This document shows positions 9,276-16,993 of a stretch of DNA of 64,000 nucleotides, piece after piece (the stretch's first letter is position 1; each line of letters opens with the position of its first letter). Both the position numbers and the translations under genes were made by a program. Source of the DNA: CAZRCZ01 sp964598765 (GTDB lineage Bacteria > Sumerlaeota > Sumerlaeia > MVZB01 > JAJFLK01); NCBI GenBank assembly GCA_964598765.1, contig CAZRCZ010000005.1, forward strand, positions 1 to 64,000, written 5' to 3'. The notes under the pieces are model-generated. The model saw nothing but the letters and a program-made list of their open reading frames with translations, was not told the DNA's origin and ran no database searches.

Positions 9276-9998
9276 ATGATCCGCGTGGATGGCCGAGCGC
9301 CCGATCAATTGCGGCCCGTGCGGATCGAGCCGAATTTCCTTGAATACGCCGAAGGCTCCGTCCTGATCGAGATGGGCAAGACGCGCGTGGTTTGCTCGGC
9401 GACGCTGGAAAATCGCGTCCCGCCGCATCTTCAAGGGACGGGCAAAGGTTGGCTGACCGCGGAATACGCCATGCTTCCGCGCAGTTCGCAACAACGCATC
9501 CAGCGCGACGGCGCGCGCGGAAAAATCGGCGGACGGAGCCACGAAATCCAGCGTCTCATCGGACGTTCGCTCCGCTCGGTTTTCGACATGAACCGCTTCG
9601 GCGAACGCACCATGTTGATTGATTGCGACGTGATTCAAGCCGACGGCGGTACGCGCACCGCCGCCATCACCGGCTCGTTCGTCGCGCTCGGACTGGCTTT
9701 GCAAAGGCTCCGGCGTGAGGGAAAAATCAATGTCAACCTGCTCCGCGATTTTCTGGCCGCCGTCAGCGTCGGCGTCGTCGAGGGGCAACCGGTCGTGGAC
9801 CTCTGCTATCTGGAGGACGCGCAGGCCGAGGTGGACATGAACGTCGTCTTGACCGGCGCGGGGGAATTTGTTGAAATCCAAGGGACGGCGGAATCGCGCC
9901 CCTTCGGCGATGACCGCTTGGAAGAAATGCTCAAGCTGGCGCGATCCGGCATCGCGCATTTGATTGAGAAGCAAATGGAATTTTTGGATTTGAAATGA
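9276..9998 (+). CDS. rph: Ribonuclease PH
   Basis: RNase PH is a phosphate-dependent 3'-5' exoribonuclease that trims tRNA 3' ends. The 240-residue protein starts at ATG 9276 after AGAGGAAG. Typical blocks are RPVRIEPNFLEYAEGSVLIEMGKTRVVCSA, EYAMLPRSSQQR, RGKIGGRSHEIQRLIGRSLR (RNA-binding arginines), DCDVIQADGGTRTAAITG and DLCYLEDAQAEVDMNVV. Full length, no defect. The next gene begins inside its stop codon (ATGA). Confidence 0.97.
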   Translation: MIRVDGRAPDQLRPVRIEPNFLEYAEGSVLIEMGKTRVVCSATLENRVPPHLQGTGKGWLTAEYAMLPRSSQQRIQRDGARGKIGGRSHEIQRLIGRSLRSVFDMNRFGERTMLIDCDVIQADGGTRTAAITGSFVALGLALQRLRREGKINVNLLRDFLAAVSVGVVEGQPVVDLCYLEDAQAEVDMNVVLTGAGEFVEIQGTAESRPFGDDRLEEMLKLARSGIAHLIEKQMEFLDLK

Positions 9999-10423
9999 AA
10001 AGAACTCAACGCAAAGACGCAAAGACGCGAGGACGCAAGGAGGTTTTTGAAAATCCGTTTACTCGCCCCCGCCTCTCTGCGCCTCTGCGCCTCTGCGTTT
10101 TATTCCCATTTGTTTGTCTAGTGTTCACCGGTTGCATCCGCTCCCGCGTGACGATCACCAGCGAGCCGAGCGGCGCCGAAGTTGTTTGGCGCGGCAAGCC
10201 GCGCGGCGCGACTCCCATCACCATTCCCTTCGAGTGGTATTGGTATTACGATTTCAGCCTAGAAAAGGAAGGCTACGAGAAAAAGGAACTGGTTGAGCGA
10301 TTCCGGACTCCGCCGTGGTTTTTGATGCCGCTTGATTTATTCGCGGAACTCGCCCCCGTCCCGATTTCCGATCATCGTTACCGTCACTATGAACTCAAGA
10401 AAAAGGAAGAGAAGGGGCTGTAG
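9995..10423 (+). CDS. PEGA-domain lipoprotein with repeat-derived N-terminus
   Basis: A 142-residue predicted lipoprotein overlapping the rph stop by ATGA. Residues ~30-45 are hydrophobic and end in a lipobox (LVFTGC). The mature part RVTITSEPSGAEVVWRGKPRGATPITIPFEWYWYYDFSLEKEGYEKKELV is a PEGA domain, a surface carbohydrate/peptidoglycan-associated fold. Its first ~38 codons coincide with a palindromic repeat (10008-10101), so the start and the first part of the signal peptide come from repeat DNA (KRTQRKDAKTRGRKE; RLSAPLRLCVLF). A later start inside the hydrophobic segment is possible. Role unknown. Confidence 0.8.
   Translation: MKRTQRKDAKTRGRKEVFENPFTRPRLSAPLRLCVLFPFVCLVFTGCIRSRVTITSEPSGAEVVWRGKPRGATPITIPFEWYWYYDFSLEKEGYEKKELVERFRTPPWFLMPLDLFAELAPVPISDHRYRHYELKKKEEKGL
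10008..10101. repeat. Palindromic repeat overlapping the PEGA gene start
   Basis: Left arm rich in ACGCAAAGACGCAAAG (10011-10042), right arm CTCTGCGCCTCTGCG (about 10075-10101). This is a well-known kind of intergenic palindrome, but here it lies in the coding sequence and supplies part of the signal peptide. Confidence 0.8.
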
Positions 10424-10435
10424 CTCCTCAGATTC

Positions 10436-10520
10436 TTTTGCCACAGAGACCACGGAGAACGCAGAGATAATCCAATTGAAATCTCTTTTTTCTCTGAGTT
10501 CTCTGTGCTTTCTGTGGCTA
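10436..10520. repeat. Palindromic repeat overlapping the PpiC gene start
   Basis: Left arm GCCACAGAGACCACGGAGAA (about 10440-10468) pairs with TTCTCTGTGCTTTCTGTGGC (10499-10518 and flanks). It lies between the PEGA gene and the mature SurA-like protein, and its right arm encodes the hydrophobic core of the signal peptide. Confidence 0.85.
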
Positions 10521-11447
10521 TTCAAATTGGCGGTTGCCCTCCCCGCCGATCCGCCCATGGAAATCAACCAACTCAGCGACGCCATTGTCGCACGCGTCAA
10601 CGGCAAGCCGATCCTTCTTTCGCAAATGAAACAAGCCGCGATGGATTTGGAGGTTCCTCTTTCAAGCCTGTCCGTCGAGGGCCTGCGCGGCGAGGGATTC
10701 CGCAAGGCGATCACGACTTTGGTGGACGAAGAACTTTTGGTTCAGGCCGCGCAGGCGCAATCGCTGACCTCCGACGACGTGGAAATCTCCCGCCGGGTGG
10801 ATGCGATGATTCGGCGTCTGACCGACAAAATGGGAGGCGCGGAGCCGCTCGCCCGCTTCTTGAAAAGCTCCAATCTCACTTTGGAATCGGTCCGCAAAAT
10901 GATGGTCGAGCGCGAAAAGCGACAGGACCTGATCGGTGGGTTCATTGCCCGTCACGTTCAAGTCACAGGCGACGAGATCGCCGAATTCCGCAAGCGGCGA
11001 GGGGAGGCCAAGGAACCGATTGAAGAGGGGTTGTTCGGCCAGATTTTTTTTCACTGCCCCAAAGCGGAGCAATTGCTTCCCATCGGCAAAGCGCAGTTGG
11101 ACAAGGCCTTGCTTGCGGCCAAGGATGCGGGCAAGGAACCCTCCAAATTTCCCCAAATCGCTCGTGAGCGGACCGAAGACGTCGAAGGGCGCGAACGCGG
11201 GGGAATGCTCGGTTGGCTCGATCCCGCGACGCTTCAGGAGCCGTTGCGCAAGCGGGTCAAAACCTTGAACGTCAATCAAGTCACCGAACCGATCGCCACC
11301 GATCAAGGCTATCACGTCCTTTATTTGGCGGACTGGCATTCCTCGCGCGATCTGCTTTTCGCCGAGAAATTCGAGCAAGCCCGCGTCAAATTGCTCGAAT
11401 CGCTCCGTTCCTCGGCTTCAATTGAAATTTACCCCCTTAAGGATTGA
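10476..11447 (+). CDS. SurA-like periplasmic peptidyl-prolyl isomerase (parvulin type)
   Basis: A periplasmic folding chaperone/PPIase for outer-membrane proteins by family. I favour TTG 10476, which gives an ideal signal peptide (KSLFSLSSLCFLWLFKLAVALPA). The frame also has ATG 10389, but that places about 29 unusual residues ahead of it. The mature N-terminal chaperone domain runs from DAIVARVNGKPILLSQM to ~210. The parvulin domain follows (GLFGQIFFH, FPQIARERTEDVEGRERGGMLGWLDPATLQEPLR, VTEPIATDQGYHVLYL). The signal peptide is encoded by the right arm of a palindromic repeat. The PEGA gene is just upstream. Confidence 0.85.
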   Translation: MKSLFSLSSLCFLWLFKLAVALPADPPMEINQLSDAIVARVNGKPILLSQMKQAAMDLEVPLSSLSVEGLRGEGFRKAITTLVDEELLVQAAQAQSLTSDDVEISRRVDAMIRRLTDKMGGAEPLARFLKSSNLTLESVRKMMVEREKRQDLIGGFIARHVQVTGDEIAEFRKRRGEAKEPIEEGLFGQIFFHCPKAEQLLPIGKAQLDKALLAAKDAGKEPSKFPQIARERTEDVEGRERGGMLGWLDPATLQEPLRKRVKTLNVNQVTEPIATDQGYHVLYLADWHSSRDLLFAEKFEQARVKLLESLRSSASIEIYPLKD

Positions 11448-11542
11448 GATTTGTTCCTAATGAAACCGCCGTTTTCCGCCGATAGAACTCGCAAGGGACG
11501 GCGTTCACGGGGGAAGAGGATTCCCCGGCCAGCATAAATGCC

Positions 11543-11571
11543 TTGACTCCCGTGTGCCGCTCCGATAAAGA
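11543..11571 (+). promoter_or_regulatory. Sigma-70-type promoter for the subtilase gene
   Basis: TTGACT (11543-11548), 17-bp spacer, TAAAGA (11566-11571). Transcription would start about 105 bp before the subtilase ATG. The rest of the 237-bp gap holds no gene or evident repeat. Confidence 0.55.
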
Positions 11572-11684
11572 AAAGGACCGTAGATGGGGACGTTTTCCCG
11601 ATACTCGGTGGGCGTGTCCGTGAATGTGGCTATCTTAAAGAGTTTAAGGGTGTGAATTTCTTGCGGAGTTTAAGGAGAAAACCG

Positions 11685-14600
11685 ATGCTGATGAACCGCG
11701 CAGGGGCGGGGGCTTTCCTGTTTGCCATGGCTCTTTCCGTCGCTCAAGCCCAACAGACCAAGCTGGATCGCTTTGCCGATGGAGATCAGAAACTCGCCAA
11801 AATGTCGGGACATCTTCTGGACGCGCGGCAAGAGGAAAAAGCGGGGCGAGGACTATCGGCCACAGCCAAGCGGCATCTGGCCGGAGCAATTCACGGGGAT
11901 GAAATTCAAGTTAAGATCAAGTGCGATCAGATTACGCAAGATTTGCTCGACGCCCTCAAGTCCGCGGGGATCAGGGTAGTCCGGACTTTCAAGGATAACA
12001 ACGTCATCATCGCGGGTACGTCCCGCATCCAAAACCTCGACGCCATTGCACGGCGTTCGGACGTGAAACTTATAACCGAGGGAACCAAGCCGATCCGGCG
12101 TTCGGGGTTGATTTCAAATCCCGTTCCTCCGGGTGGCGCTCCGAGCCAAGGAGATCACTCAATGAACGCCGACGCGGCGCGGACTACCTACGGAGTGGAC
12201 GGGACTGGGGTCAAGGTCGGGATTTTGAGCGATAGTTTTGACGTGAGCCATCACGCCGGCGACGCAGTGATTACCGGCGATCTGCCTTCAAATGTGACCG
12301 TTCTGCAAGAAGGATTGGCGGGGGATACCGATGAAGGCGAAGGAATGGCCGAAATCGTTCATGACGTCGCACCCGGAGCGCAACTCTACTTTGCGACGGC
12401 CGACGGGGGGGAATTGAATTTCGCCTATAACATCTTGAATCTCTTCAATGCGGGTTGCAACGTTATTGTGGACGATGTGGGGTATCCGGACGAGCCGCTC
12501 TATCAGGATGGTCCGATTGCGACGGCGGTTCAGACGGTTGTCTCCAACGGAGCCACCTATTTTTCGGCGGCGGGGAACGACGATAGCCAAGCCTATAACG
12601 GTCCTTTCGTTGATATTGACACGCAACACACGGATCAATTCTATCCTCCAACGGGAGTTGATTTTCATAATTTCGGAGGTGGGAAAACCCGTCTCAAGAT
12701 TACCATTCCTTATGGGCAGGGAATCGCGGCCATTCTAAAGTGGAATGAGCCGTATGGAGGAGGAGCCGCCGCTGGACCCGGATCTACCGCCGATCTCGAC
12801 CTCTACCTCGTCAGCGACCTGCTTCCCCTTAAACCGATTGACACAACCCCCCCATTCACCGGTTCCAACATCATCGCGCAATCCATCACCACGCAGGGGG
12901 ACAAAGCGTTTCCGTTTGGGGATTCCGTTGAAGTCCTTCAGTGGGGCAACGATGGTTCGTATGGGTCAAACACAACTTTCTATCTTGTTATTGATCGCAG
13001 GGGGGATCCTCCGACTTATACGCAACCCACTTTGATGAATTTGACGATCTTCGCGTCGGGAGGCGTGATTTTCAACGATTCGGCCTATCTTGGGGGACCG
13101 ACTATTTGGGGACATCCCAATGCTGCCGGAGCCATGGGTATGGCCGCTATCTTCCATGGCGAAATTGATTCGATCGGATCGCTCATCGCTCCGGCGGGGC
13201 AATACAACGTGGAATGCTACAGCTCGCGCGGGGGGTCGCTTCCCTTTTACTTTAAGGAGGATGGATCTCCTCTTCCCGGCGCGCCGGTGTTCCGGTTCAA
13301 ACCCGATTTAACCGCTCCGGACGGGGCGAACACGCTCTATTTTGGAATGGACGACGAAGTACCCTGCGCAGGCGTCACCACCGATCCCGACAGTTCGCCG
13401 AATTTCTTTGGAACTTCCGCCGCCGCGCCGCATGCCGCCGGCGTCGCCGCGTTGATGCAGGATCGCGCGGCAAATACACTGTCCCCCGCCGCGCTTTATT
13501 CGATTCTCAAGGCCACCGCCGTGGATTCCGAGACGCCCGGCGTGGATGCCCTTTCCGGCTCCGGCTGGATCAATGCTCTCGCCGCCGTCGGGGCTTCCCC
13601 ATCCATGCCTCATCCGACTCCGACCCCAACCAAATCCCCGACTAAAACCGCTTCTGCAACGCCAACGCGCACAGGGTCGCCATCGCCGACCCGCTCGGCG
13701 ACCCCATCGCCCAGCAACACCGCATCCCCCTCTCCCTCGCGCTCGACTACCCCGACCCCTTCGCGGACTGCAACGGCATCGCACACCATTACAGCGACGC
13801 TTTCCCCGACACGCACGGCCTCGCTGACCCCAACTCGCACGGCGACGCCTTCCCCGACGCGCACCTCTTCGCTGACGCCAACTTCAACCCGCACGGCTAC
13901 CCTCACGCCGACGCCGACGCGGACGGCCACCGTTTCCGGAACGGGCACGGTGACGCCTTCCCCAACGATGACGGCTTCGGAATCCCCCACCCGTACGGCG
14001 ACGCTCTCCCCCACGGTGACGGCCACCTTGTCTCCGACCCGCTCGGCGACGCCCTCTCCCACGCGGACCAGTTCGGCTTCTCCGACGATATCGGCCACGG
14101 TTTCTCCGACGCGAACCTCCACGCCCACGCCGACCCCGGCTCTGGATGCGATCATCGTGACCCACACGATTCCGGCCATGCTGATGCCCGGCGAAACGGT
14201 GAACGCTTCGGTGACGGTTCGCAACACCGGTGGAACGACGTGGGTCTATGACGGCTTGCCCCCCACGAATGCCAATCCGGATTACGGTTTGGAAGTCATC
14301 TATGATCCTTGCACGTTGATCGCCAGTTCATTCATCAATCTACCGGGACCCCTGTTGGTTCCGCAGGGAGCCGAGGTCACCTTCCCCGTGACGATCTTTG
14401 GCGGACCTCCTCCCGCCTCACCGTATCCGATTCCCTGCAGAATTGATTTCCAAATGGCCATTGATCGGGGCACTCCGCCATTCCCGCCGCCTCCTCCTTC
14501 GCCATTCGGCCAAATCCTCCATCTGGAGACGAACATTGACGACGGTTCGGCAGTGCCCGGAGCGCAGACGATCGAGCAGTTCAGCGTTCCGCCCAATACG

Positions 14601-15830
14601 GCTCAAGGGTGGGTCGGCGGCGTGGTTCCCGGATTTACGGGGGACCCGGCGGAGGCCGTGACCGCCAATACTGCGGGGCTTTGCATGTATTCTCCCGCGA
14701 TGTCGCCAGCCACGCCTTATGATAACGTGATGACGTGGTATAGTCCCAATGCGCTCATTCCTCTGGTGGACAACGCGGTCTATCGGCTCCGTGTCTTCAT
14801 GACGACGGACCAGTTCGATCCGGATCGCATCCCGCTTTGGGAGGTTACCTATTCCAACCTCTACGCGAACCCCGTGACTGATCTGACCTATCCGCAAAAC
14901 TATGGCGGCGAAGCGTGGTTCCTCGACGTGGCGGAGGGCGGCAACGGCATCCAGCGTCCGACTGGCCGCTCGATGTTCGAGCTGTGGCTTACTCCCATCG
15001 GAGTCAAGACCCCTCAGTGGAGAGGAACCCTCGACGCGGCCAACAGCCCGTTTGATCCGTCGGTGGACGCGGTCAATGACATGATGGTTTTTGTCCGATT
15101 GCTGAATCTGGGGAACCTTCGGCCCGACCTTACTCCGTTTAACCGATTCAAGAGCATTTGTCTGAGCGGGGTGAGGGTGGACCGGTTTGACATGGATTCG
15201 ATTCCGACGGATCAGGTTTTGTATGACGAACCGATCACCAACAACACCCACGCGCCCTTTGTCTATGGACAAAATCCGCTGTTCGCTGAAATTGACGACG
15301 TTAACCACTGGGCGACCTATAATTTGAGAACATCGGGAGCGATATTCCCGAGCACGATCAATGACGCCGCGCGGATGATTCCGGCGGTGGATTTGAATCC
15401 ACCCCTCAAGGTGTATAATGTTCAGGGTCTCTACCCGATTATCTGGCACGACAACGTCCTGTTCAAGGCGGAGGCGGATATTGAAATGGTCGCCGCTCAA
15501 GCCGATCCGCCCGACATGATCACGATCCATTCGGATACCGCGACGAGCGAAATCGGCCACATGAATTGGGCGACGCGCGGTCTGCCGGGCTACATGAATC
15601 TGGCCGCGTCGCCGCGCAACGAAGCGACGGCCGGCGGTCCTCAGACTTATACCGCGTTCTTCTTCACGCAGAACGCGACGCAGATTAATCTGAGCCTCTA
15701 CCCCGAATATAACCGTCTGCGTCCGATGGTGGAATTCACGAACCGATCCGACATCGTCCCCGATCCCAGCGGTGGCGATCAGGTTCGCGTCCGCGCCTTG
15801 AGAATGACTCAGATGATCTTGCCTCCCTAG
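11685..15830 (+). CDS. Large secreted subtilase-like protein with Pro/Thr linker
   Basis: A 1381-residue exported protein. ATG 11685 is preceded by TAAGGAG at 7 bp, better than GTG 11652. The signal peptide ends near SVAQAQQ (residue ~24). Residues ~165-640 are an S8 fold: GTGVKVGILSDSF (Asp ~183), DDVGYPDEPLYQDG, YFSAAGND and GTSAAAPHAAGVAALM (Ser ~573). The canonical HGTxVAG is not seen; the matching segment reads DEGEGMAEIVHDVAPGA. Residues ~642-818 are a low-complexity linker of PTRTAT/SPTRT units. Then comes an Ig-like CARDB-type domain (PGETVNASVTVRNTGGTTW) and ~450 unrecognised residues. A promoter lies at 11543-11571. It is probably anchored or released outside; activity is uncertain without the usual histidine. 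Confidence 0.85.
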   Translation: MLMNRAGAGAFLFAMALSVAQAQQTKLDRFADGDQKLAKMSGHLLDARQEEKAGRGLSATAKRHLAGAIHGDEIQVKIKCDQITQDLLDALKSAGIRVVRTFKDNNVIIAGTSRIQNLDAIARRSDVKLITEGTKPIRRSGLISNPVPPGGAPSQGDHSMNADAARTTYGVDGTGVKVGILSDSFDVSHHAGDAVITGDLPSNVTVLQEGLAGDTDEGEGMAEIVHDVAPGAQLYFATADGGELNFAYNILNLFNAGCNVIVDDVGYPDEPLYQDGPIATAVQTVVSNGATYFSAAGNDDSQAYNGPFVDIDTQHTDQFYPPTGVDFHNFGGGKTRLKITIPYGQGIAAILKWNEPYGGGAAAGPGSTADLDLYLVSDLLPLKPIDTTPPFTGSNIIAQSITTQGDKAFPFGDSVEVLQWGNDGSYGSNTTFYLVIDRRGDPPTYTQPTLMNLTIFASGGVIFNDSAYLGGPTIWGHPNAAGAMGMAAIFHGEIDSIGSLIAPAGQYNVECYSSRGGSLPFYFKEDGSPLPGAPVFRFKPDLTAPDGANTLYFGMDDEVPCAGVTTDPDSSPNFFGTSAAAPHAAGVAALMQDRAANTLSPAALYSILKATAVDSETPGVDALSGSGWINALAAVGASPSMPHPTPTPTKSPTKTASATPTRTGSPSPTRSATPSPSNTASPSPSRSTTPTPSRTATASHTITATLSPTRTASLTPTRTATPSPTRTSSLTPTSTRTATLTPTPTRTATVSGTGTVTPSPTMTASESPTRTATLSPTVTATLSPTRSATPSPTRTSSASPTISATVSPTRTSTPTPTPALDAIIVTHTIPAMLMPGETVNASVTVRNTGGTTWVYDGLPPTNANPDYGLEVIYDPCTLIASSFINLPGPLLVPQGAEVTFPVTIFGGPPPASPYPIPCRIDFQMAIDRGTPPFPPPPPSPFGQILHLETNIDDGSAVPGAQTIEQFSVPPNTAQGWVGGVVPGFTGDPAEAVTANTAGLCMYSPAMSPATPYDNVMTWYSPNALIPLVDNAVYRLRVFMTTDQFDPDRIPLWEVTYSNLYANPVTDLTYPQNYGGEAWFLDVAEGGNGIQRPTGRSMFELWLTPIGVKTPQWRGTLDAANSPFDPSVDAVNDMMVFVRLLNLGNLRPDLTPFNRFKSICLSGVRVDRFDMDSIPTDQVLYDEPITNNTHAPFVYGQNPLFAEIDDVNHWATYNLRTSGAIFPSTINDAARMIPAVDLNPPLKVYNVQGLYPIIWHDNVLFKAEADIEMVAAQADPPDMITIHSDTATSEIGHMNWATRGLPGYMNLAASPRNEATAGGPQTYTAFFFTQNATQINLSLYPEYNRLRPMVEFTNRSDIVPDPSGGDQVRVRALRMTQMILPP

Positions 15831-15852
15831 GCAATAAGGAGAAGGAACTGAA

Positions 15853-16176
15853 ATGCAAACGATTCAATCCCGAATTTACACCAACGTCATTCTGACGGTG
15901 ATCGCCATGCTCTTGGCCATTCTGGCGTTGCGGCCCGTCATCGTCCGGAGCGCGGGGGCGCAGGATGAGGAGCGAAAACCCTCCGCCTCGTCTTCGTCCG
16001 CCCCTCCGGGAAGCGGCGCGATCTTTAGCGGCGACACGGAAGTCGCCAACGCCAACCGCGAGATCGCTAAGGCCATCCAAGGGGTGGCCGATGCCATCAA
16101 GAAATCGGGCGAGTCGCAACAAGCCATCGCCGACGCGATCGGCGAGTTGGCCGCCCCCGAAGAAGAATCCAAGTAG
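15853..16176 (+). CDS. Small single-span membrane protein
   Basis: A 107-residue protein starting at ATG 15853 after AAGGAGAAGGAACTGAA. Residues ~10-33 (VILTVIAMLLAILALRPVIV) are one membrane span or uncleaved signal. The remainder is soluble and alanine-rich, with a helix NREIAKAIQGVADAIKKSGESQQAIADAIGELAAP likely to be a coiled coil. It is 22 bp after the subtilase and probably cotranscribed. No family is recognised. Confidence 0.75.
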   Translation: MQTIQSRIYTNVILTVIAMLLAILALRPVIVRSAGAQDEERKPSASSSSAPPGSGAIFSGDTEVANANREIAKAIQGVADAIKKSGESQQAIADAIGELAAPEEESK

Positions 16177-16188
16177 CGTTCGTTTTCG

Positions 16189-16274
16189 GATTAAACACGA
16201 AGACACGAAGAATGCTCGAAGGCATTGATCAGCTTCGCGCTCTCTGTGTCTCCTTTGGGTCTTTGTGTTTTAAC
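16189..16274. repeat. Palindromic repeat
   Basis: Left arm GGATTAAACACGAAGACACG (from 16189) and right arm ending GGGTCTTTGTGTTTTAACTCC (about 16256-16276). Same family as 7514-7601. It fills the gap between the small membrane protein and the HAD phosphatase. Confidence 0.8.
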
Positions 16275-16279
16275 TCCTC

Positions 16280-16993
16280 ATGCTGGCTTCCCATCCGCCC
16301 AAGGCTTTAATCTTCGACCTCGACGGCGTGCTGATTGACAGCGAGCCGCTTCACCGTAAAACGTGGGCATTGGCGTTGCGCGAAATCGGCATTCCGCTCG
16401 CCGATGAGGAATACCACGAATTGCAGGGGCGGACTGGCGAGTGGGTGGTCCAATGGCTCAAGGAGCGCAGGCGAAAGCCGCTCTCTCCTCCTGAATCCGA
16501 ATCTCTGATTCAACGCAAGAGAGATCTGTTCGCCGAACTGATCGGAAGCGAGTTACGCCCCGTTCCGGGTGTGGATGCGTTTCTGCGCGCCCAAAAACCG
16601 CGCCTCCCGCTGGGATTGGTCACTTCTTCCCGCCTCAAAGTGGTCGGTCAGATCATGCTGGTCTTCAATTGGCGAAATCTTTTCGATGCCTTGATCGGAG
16701 CCGAGCACGTCAGCCGTCCCAAGCCCCATCCGGAACCCTTTGAGAAAATCGCCGCGCGGTTCAAGATTTCCCCTTCGGAGTGCCTTGTCTTTGAAGATTC
16801 CGCGGTTGGGATTGAGTCCGCGCGAGCGGCGGGCGCGAAGGTTTGCGGCGTCGCGACGACGCTCGCTCCCGATGCTCTGCGTAAGGCCGGAGCGCGATGG
16901 ACAATTCGCGATTTCCGGGACGCGGCGACGCTCGAAAAAGCGCTGGCGGGTCGGAAGTCCGCGCGTTTGTTCGGGTGGTTGTCCGGAAGATAG
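16280..16993 (+). CDS. HAD-family phosphatase/phosphomutase (beta-PGM/CbbY-like)
   Basis: A 237-residue cytoplasmic HAD enzyme starting at ATG 16280. Motif I is LIFDLDGVLIDSE (nucleophile and acid Asp), the cap begins at EPLHRKTWALALREIG, motif II is GLVTSS, the lysine motif SRPKPHPEPF, and motif III CLVFEDSAVGIESARAAGA. This pattern is typical of beta-phosphoglucomutase-like phosphatases. Its 3' 346 bp lie antisense to the open frame of the following membrane protein. Substrate unknown. Confidence 0.88.
   Translation: MLASHPPKALIFDLDGVLIDSEPLHRKTWALALREIGIPLADEEYHELQGRTGEWVVQWLKERRRKPLSPPESESLIQRKRDLFAELIGSELRPVPGVDAFLRAQKPRLPLGLVTSSRLKVVGQIMLVFNWRNLFDALIGAEHVSRPKPHPEPFEKIAARFKISPSECLVFEDSAVGIESARAAGAKVCGVATTLAPDALRKAGARWTIRDFRDAATLEKALAGRKSARLFGWLSGR

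Noticed and set aside
11448..11684. Cyclic-di-GMP riboswitch upstream of the subtilase
   Set aside because: Only scattered GC-rich bits resemble it; the conserved core could not be found.
13612..14140. Tandem Pro/Thr-coding DNA considered as a CRISPR or satellite array
   Set aside because: Units are in frame within the subtilase, irregular and without conserved spacers; it is a coding linker.
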